A stretch of 16,466 nt of DNA, from the NCBI GenBank assembly GCA_028868235.1, contig JAGWUW010000018.1, forward strand, positions 1 to 16,466, written 5' to 3'. Shown piece after piece: positions 12,632 through 16,466 of this stretch (the first letter of the stretch is position 1; every line of letters begins with the position of its first letter). The translations under genes and the position numbers were made by a program. Under the pieces are notes generated by a model. The model made no database searches. It saw only the letters and a list, made by a program, of their open reading frames with translations, and was not told where the DNA came from. The stretch is from Betaproteobacteria bacterium. GTDB lineage: Bacteria; Pseudomonadota; Gammaproteobacteria; Burkholderiales; Rhodocyclaceae.

Positions 12632-14830
12632 CTAGCCCGCCAATGGCGGTGGTGTCCCGGCAGGTCCCGCCGGTTGGGTGATGCTGGTAACTGCTGCGGT
12701 AATCGCCTGTTCGAGGCGCTGACCGATCTTGTCGTTGAGGGAGTCCTCGGCCTTCTGTAGGATCGCGTAGAGCTTCGCCTCGAAGTCCTTGTTGATCTTG
12801 TCCTGCGCCACGGCGCGGTCGGCCTGCTTGTCGTTGAGTGCCGCCATGAGCTGCTGGCGTTCGCTCGACAGCTGCTTGACCTGGGCATCCATGGCCTGAA
12901 TGACGGCCTGCACTTGCGGCGGGATGTCCTTCTGGTCGGGTGTGAGCAGGTTCGCCGGCACAGCCTTGGCGAGGCGGCGGGCCATCTCGTCGGCACCGGG
13001 CCAGTCCTGGTTCTTGGCGATGAGGTCGGCCACCAGCTGCGCCACGTTCGGCATCGCCTTGGCGAAGGCCATCATCGACTCGGCGGCCTCGATGCGCTTC
13101 GTCGCGTAGCTCGGGCCGATGGTTACGGTGACGCTGTACTTGCCGGCCTTCGGATTGAACACCTTCAGCGTCTTGCCGTCCTGTCCCTTGGTCTCGGTGT
13201 ACGCCTTCTCGGCATGCGGGTCGATCTGGATCACTTCCTCGCTGTCATCCTCGCGCAGGACGGTGACGTAGCGCTTGGTGTCGAGGTAGTGCGGGGCGAG
13301 GTCGATCAGGATGGCGCCGGTGTGCTTGAGCGCACGCGCGAGGTTGTCCACGTAATGGAAGCTGCCGAGGTCACCAGAGCGGCGCAGCTCGCGGATGGCG
13401 CGGCCGCTCTCGTCGTGCATGCGCTCGTTCATCGTCGCATCGAAGCGGATGCCGGTGGTGGCCATCATGTCCTGCGCAGCGCCCAGCTTGGCCTGCACGA
13501 TGCCCTGCGGCGAACCGGCGAAGGGCTGGCGCTGCGGCGGAGGCGCGGGCTTACCGCTGACGCTTGTCCCCTTGTAAAGCAGGTAGGGGTAGCTCTTGGT
13601 GTTGGCTTGCTTCCACTGCTGCTCGTGGCCTTCGACCTGGCCTTCCTCCATGATGAAGGGGGCCTTCGGAGCCAGCGCGATCATCTCGGTCTCGGCAGTG
13701 CTCCAGTAGTTGTACATCCGCATCGGGTCCTTGGCGAAGCGGATCAGGCCCGAGTAGCGCACCTTGCCCTGGATGTCCATCTCGTCGCCGATGACCTTGA
13801 CGATCGGCACGTAGCGGCCCGGCCAGGGCTTCGTGTCAAGGATGTCCTTGGCGGTGAGCTTGTACCAGGTCTGCTTGTAGCACTCGGCCTTGCGGCGCTT
13901 CAGAACCTTCATGCGTCCGTCAGCGATGGCCTGCTTGATCTCAGGCGACAGATCGTCCTCAAAGCCGACGTGCCCGTTCTCCAGGGCCACCAGGTCGCGC
14001 AGCTCCAGCTCGATCTCGTAGTACTCGGCGATGCGGACGGTCTTCTGATCCATCCATGCCTTCATGTCCTCACCGATGCCTGACTGGCTCCAAGGCATCG
14101 GATCGGCGTGCGGGTGGGTGTGCTCGAACTCCTCGCGCGGGATCATCTCGGTGACGAAGCCATAGCGGCAGTCGGCACCGTCGGGCTCCTGGCTGTCGGG
14201 GTCGAGGTAGACGGTGAAAGGATTGCGCACGCGCTTGATGCGCAGAACCTGGTCGAAGCTCTCGGAGTCCTGGTACTCGCTGAGGACGCGCCAGTAGCCG
14301 AAGCCGTTGCCAGCGCTGTTCCAAAAAGCAGTGTCGTAGGCGATGTCGGCAGTGCTGTCGCGCTCGATGGCGCGTATCCAGCCACGGAAGCACTTGGCGG
14401 CATCCACGTCGCTGCGGTTTCCCACCGGGCTGATGTTGATCGCCGGCCTGTTCTGGCGCTGGTCGTTGGTAACCTGGTGCAGGAACGTCGGCAGCTTGTT
14501 GATCGTCAACATCGGGCGCTTGTCAGCGTTGCGAGTGGCGATCACATCAGCGGGCCACTGCTCGCCGGCAAGGAACTTCAGGTCATCGAGGGCCTGCTTG
14601 CGGTTCTCGCCTTCGGCAGAGATGCAACGCTCCATGCGCTTGCGTGCTCTAGCCAGAATCTCCTGCTTCTTCTTCTCGGCTTCCTTCTTGGCCTTGGCCG
14701 CCTCGGCATCGCCATCCTTCGTGCCGCGACCGCCGCCCTCTTCCTTGGGGGCGATCTTGTTCATGCCGGCGTCGACCTTGGGCAGGCCGATCTTGCCGTT
14801 GTCGAGAGGGAGGTCGGGATTCTGCGCCAT
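12632..14830 (-). CDS. Portal protein, P22-like
   Basis: This 732-aa protein is close in length to the P22 portal (725 aa) and would form the dodecameric ring at one capsid vertex through which DNA enters. Residues 1-60 are charged and low-complexity (AAKAKKEAEKKKQEILARAR at 44-63). The core begins with ENRKQALDDLKFLAGEQWPA (75-94) and continues through RPMLTINKLPTFLHQVTNDQ (105-124) and RQNRPAI, hallmarks of this portal family. NPFTVYLDPDSQEPDG (203-218) and VTEMIPREEFE follow. The C-terminal region (about 640-720) is a long helix rich in Gln, Lys and Asp, matching the C-terminal barrel of P22 portal; the final 15 residues are Pro/Gly-rich. The ATG lies 4 bases after the 120-aa stop with no strong ribosome site, so translation is probably coupled. 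Confidence 0.88.
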   Translation of the reverse strand: MAQNPDLPLDNGKIGLPKVDAGMNKIAPKEEGGGRGTKDGDAEAAKAKKEAEKKKQEILARARKRMERCISAEGENRKQALDDLKFLAGEQWPADVIATRNADKRPMLTINKLPTFLHQVTNDQRQNRPAINISPVGNRSDVDAAKCFRGWIRAIERDSTADIAYDTAFWNSAGNGFGYWRVLSEYQDSESFDQVLRIKRVRNPFTVYLDPDSQEPDGADCRYGFVTEMIPREEFEHTHPHADPMPWSQSGIGEDMKAWMDQKTVRIAEYYEIELELRDLVALENGHVGFEDDLSPEIKQAIADGRMKVLKRRKAECYKQTWYKLTAKDILDTKPWPGRYVPIVKVIGDEMDIQGKVRYSGLIRFAKDPMRMYNYWSTAETEMIALAPKAPFIMEEGQVEGHEQQWKQANTKSYPYLLYKGTSVSGKPAPPPQRQPFAGSPQGIVQAKLGAAQDMMATTGIRFDATMNERMHDESGRAIRELRRSGDLGSFHYVDNLARALKHTGAILIDLAPHYLDTKRYVTVLREDDSEEVIQIDPHAEKAYTETKGQDGKTLKVFNPKAGKYSVTVTIGPSYATKRIEAAESMMAFAKAMPNVAQLVADLIAKNQDWPGADEMARRLAKAVPANLLTPDQKDIPPQVQAVIQAMDAQVKQLSSERQQLMAALNDKQADRAVAQDKINKDFEAKLYAILQKAEDSLNDKIGQRLEQAITAAVTSITQPAGPAGTPPPLAG

Positions 14831-14834
14831 GTCG

Positions 14835-15197
14835 TCAAACGGCCATCGTTACCGTGACCTTGGCGCCGGTACCGCTGATCGCGGTCACATAGGCCGAGTA
14901 GTACTGCCAGGGCGAGCTGCCGGTACCGCTGCCCTGCTGAGGCGTGGCTCCGGCGGCGATGACGATCGCACTGCCGTAGATCAACCAGTTGACGCCGTCG
15001 TTCGACACCACTGGCTGGATCGTCGCGCTGACGTTTCCCGAGGTACCGCTCACCACGGCATGGAAGGTCTGCGTCTGCGGGTTGATGGGCGCCTGCCCGG
15101 CGGCGGGATTGACGCCGACACTACCGACAGGCAGCGCACCGTTGGCGGGTGCCGCCTGGATGGCGGCGACGTTCTGGCACAGGACGTAAGTGGTCAT
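14835..15197 (-). CDS. Beta-sandwich phage protein candidate, 120 aa
   Basis: The protein is rich in Ala, Gly, Thr and Val with strand-turn patterns: AVVSGTSGNVSATIQPVVSN (47-66), then NDGVNWLIYGSAIVI, and YYSAYVTAISGTGAKVTVTM (99-118). From memory, such SNDGxxW and TAISGTGAxVTV segments occur in small phage structural proteins with an immunoglobulin-like fold, sometimes proposed as decoration or tail-associated. No function is settled. The start overlaps the stop of the 73-aa gene (ATGA, 15194-15197), and the stop is 4 bases before the portal. In P22 the terminase and portal genes are adjacent, so this gene and the 73-aa one form an insertion here. A virion role is inference only. Confidence 0.6.
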   Translation of the reverse strand: MTTYVLCQNVAAIQAAPANGALPVGSVGVNPAAGQAPINPQTQTFHAVVSGTSGNVSATIQPVVSNDGVNWLIYGSAIVIAAGATPQQGSGTGSSPWQYYSAYVTAISGTGAKVTVTMAV

Positions 15198-15415
15198 TGG
15201 AGGACTACCTCACCAGGTGGAAGACCAAGCGAGATGGCCAGGTCGATAGCCTCGGCGGCGGCTTGCTTGGCGTGCCTGTAGGTCGCGCCTTCCTCTGCCG
15301 AGATGATCATGAAGAACTCGCCCCCGCGCTCGTCGAAGGCAGATATGCGGGACGCTTCGCAGCCCATCAGTGGCGACCAGAAGCGGTATTCAGAGATGCG
15401 GCAGGCGTGGGTCAT
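15194..15415 (-). CDS. Small hypothetical protein, 73 aa
   Basis: The frame is open further upstream inside the terminase gene, but I place the start at the ATG at 15413-15415 because it lies just 1 base after the terminase TGA (15417-15419). The 73-aa product has an N-terminal beta-like part (ISEYRFWSPLMGCEASRISA, 7-26; FFMIISAEEG, 34-43) and a C-terminal helix TYRHAKQAAAEAIDLAISLG (45-64). It contains two Cys (5 and 19), too far apart to suggest a metal site. I recognise no family. The ATGA overlap with the next gene and the close packing support it as a real gene. The function is unknown. Confidence 0.58.
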   Translation of the reverse strand: MTHACRISEYRFWSPLMGCEASRISAFDERGGEFFMIISAEEGATYRHAKQAAAEAIDLAISLGLPPGEVVLQ

Positions 15416-15416
15416 G

Positions 15417-16466
15417 TCACATGCCCATCCATGACTGCCCAGCGTCGGAGCCGTGCGCGATCGTCGTGACGCTCGGCTTGCCTTTCTCAGGACGGCGCGG
15501 CTCTTCGTAAGCGATGCAGCCCAGGCCGAAGGCGTCGGAGCCGTGGCTCGACCAGTCATGCTCTGGGCCGAGGCCGATCTGGCGCGTCGGGTCCATCTTC
15601 TCGTGGTAGTGGCCCAGGGCCTCGCGGCCGGCCTCGGTCGTGGCCTCGTTGAACCACACCTTCGGGAACAGGCGGCGCGCGGCGTTGATGCGCTGCTTGG
15701 CGGCGCCGGTGCCCTGGTTCGGGATCACTTTCACATCGAACTCGGCGGCCTTCAGTGCGCCCTCGTAGGAGGCGTCATGCACGCGGTCGTGCTGCGCGCC
15801 ATCGTGCGGCAGGATGCACAGGCAGCCGGCATAGCCGCGGGAACGCAGCCAGTTGATGTGCGCCGAAAGCGGCTGGCCCACGGCCTCGTAGTAGTCGAGC
15901 ACCAGGATGTCCTTGCCGACCCACTGCTGAATCCAGATCGCACAGGCGTCGGCCTTTGCTCCGGTACCACCGATGTCCCAGATCGCGCGCACGGTCATCA
16001 GCGGGTCGCGTGCGACGTGGGCAATGCGGCCATCTTCTCGGGCGCGCACCAGGTCGGCGGCGTAGTATGCGCCCTGCGTCACGCGGGCAAAGTCGCCTTC
16101 CCAGACGTGCTGATACTGGTCGGCGTTGTGCACCATGTCATGCTGGCGCTCGTCCTCCAGCTCCTTCGGGAACCAGGGGTTGTCGCGCCAATTCGCCACC
16201 ACCACCTGGTCGGCCATCGGCGCGAAGAACTTCTCGATGGCGTCTGACTTGCGGCGCCGGTTCCAGGAGAACCACAGCTCGGATCCGGCGGCGCGCAGCG
16301 TCGGGCGCAGTAGCGTGAGGCTGTGCTGGCTGAGGCTCTGCGCCTCCTCGACCCAGGCGCGGTGGAAACCTTCGAGCGATTTGATCGACTCGGCGGTGTG
16401 GTCCTGCATGCCCTGGAACATGATCAGGCCGTCGCCGGGCGTCTTGATGCAGTCCTCGTAGACCTT
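15417..16466 (-). CDS. Large terminase subunit, PBSX/Terminase_3 type, C-terminal 349 residues (cut by window edge)
   Basis: The frame runs open to the right edge, so the N-terminus with the Walker A motif is missing; the visible part starts KVYEDCIKTPGDGLIMFQGM. The Met16 in this stretch is internal, not a start. Walker B is FHRAWVEEAQSLS (visible residues 34-46), with E40/E41 as the likely catalytic pair. PTLRAAGSELWFSWN (55-69) is the coupling region typical of the family, where NP often replaces NR. The nuclease domain follows: D164 in IWDIGGTGA, D222 in LPHDGAQHD and D311 in HGSDAFG fit the metal-binding acidic residues of the RNase-H-like nuclease. The enzyme uses ATP to pump DNA into the procapsid and cuts the concatemer. 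The type resembles that of Sf6-like P22 relatives with headful packaging. The small subunit would lie upstream, outside the window. Confidence 0.88.
   Translation of the reverse strand, partial: KVYEDCIKTPGDGLIMFQGMQDHTAESIKSLEGFHRAWVEEAQSLSQHSLTLLRPTLRAAGSELWFSWNRRRKSDAIEKFFAPMADQVVVANWRDNPWFPKELEDERQHDMVHNADQYQHVWEGDFARVTQGAYYAADLVRAREDGRIAHVARDPLMTVRAIWDIGGTGAKADACAIWIQQWVGKDILVLDYYEAVGQPLSAHINWLRSRGYAGCLCILPHDGAQHDRVHDASYEGALKAAEFDVKVIPNQGTGAAKQRINAARRLFPKVWFNEATTEAGREALGHYHEKMDPTRQIGLGPEHDWSSHGSDAFGLGCIAYEEPRRPEKGKPSVTTIAHGSDAGQSWMGM

Noticed and set aside
12914..14083. 389-codon open frame on the plus strand opposite the portal gene
   Set aside because: It is a mirror of a confident P22-type portal gene in GC-rich DNA, its product is biased toward Leu/Val/Arg/His without a recognisable domain, and it would run against every neighbouring gene.
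15416..15559. Longer start for the 73-aa gene within the terminase gene
   Set aside because: The upstream extension is Ser/Arg/Ala-rich and is the shadow of the terminase C-terminus; the ATG 1 base after the terminase stop fits the spacing of the other genes.
1..16466. CRISPR arrays, tRNAs, insertion sequences, attachment sites or a tape-measure gene
   Set aside because: I saw no spaced repeats, cloverleaf, transposase motif or terminal inverted repeats, and the absence of tape-measure and frameshifted chaperone genes fits a short-tailed phage.

Overview
The window is a virion-structure and DNA-packaging segment of a short-tailed, P22-like (podovirus-type) bacteriophage or prophage. All 21 genes I can support lie on the minus strand, so transcription runs from the right end of the window to the left. 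Genes are almost back to back; the longest non-coding stretch is 121 bases (11560-11680) and the next is 51 bases (9822-9872). The high GC content and GC-rich codon use suggest a high-GC proteobacterial host. That is inference only: no host gene, integrase, attachment site, lysis gene or tRNA is present, so a free phage and a prophage cannot be told apart.

Order in the direction of transcription: large terminase subunit (cut by the right edge), two small proteins, P22-type portal, scaffold and coat protein. A cluster of five small proteins follows: a 61-aa protein, a 95-aa head-fibre-like protein, then three proteins (70, 150 and 137 aa) that share a short repeated motif. Next come the tail-channel proteins gp4-like and gp10-like, a 326-aa fibre or needle candidate, and a 113-aa beta-rich protein. 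A sulfotransferase-like protein is followed by three ejection-protein candidates in the gp7, gp20 and gp16 positions (254, 410, 727 aa), an acidic 110-aa protein, and the first 44 codons of a PurD/ATP-grasp-like gene cut by the left edge. This matches the P22 order 2-1-8-5-4-10-26-14-7-20-16 with extra genes inserted.

The genes form one assembly pathway. The terminase packs DNA through the portal into a shell built by coat on scaffold. The gp4-like and gp10-like proteins plug and extend the portal. The fibre/needle candidate would close the tail, and the three ejection proteins would enter the cell before the genome. A terminator-like hairpin (9836-9866) sits just downstream of the capsid block and probably reduces transcription of the distal genes. 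Several gene pairs overlap by ATGA or GTGA.

The most unusual points are: a ParB/sulfiredoxin-like domain on the N-terminus of the gp16-position protein; a sulfotransferase-like gene inside the tail/ejection block; a short PKWV/EEE motif repeated in three adjacent small proteins, with an exact 18-base DNA repeat; a lower-GC island over the fibre genes; and a purine-synthesis-like enzyme at the end of the late operon.
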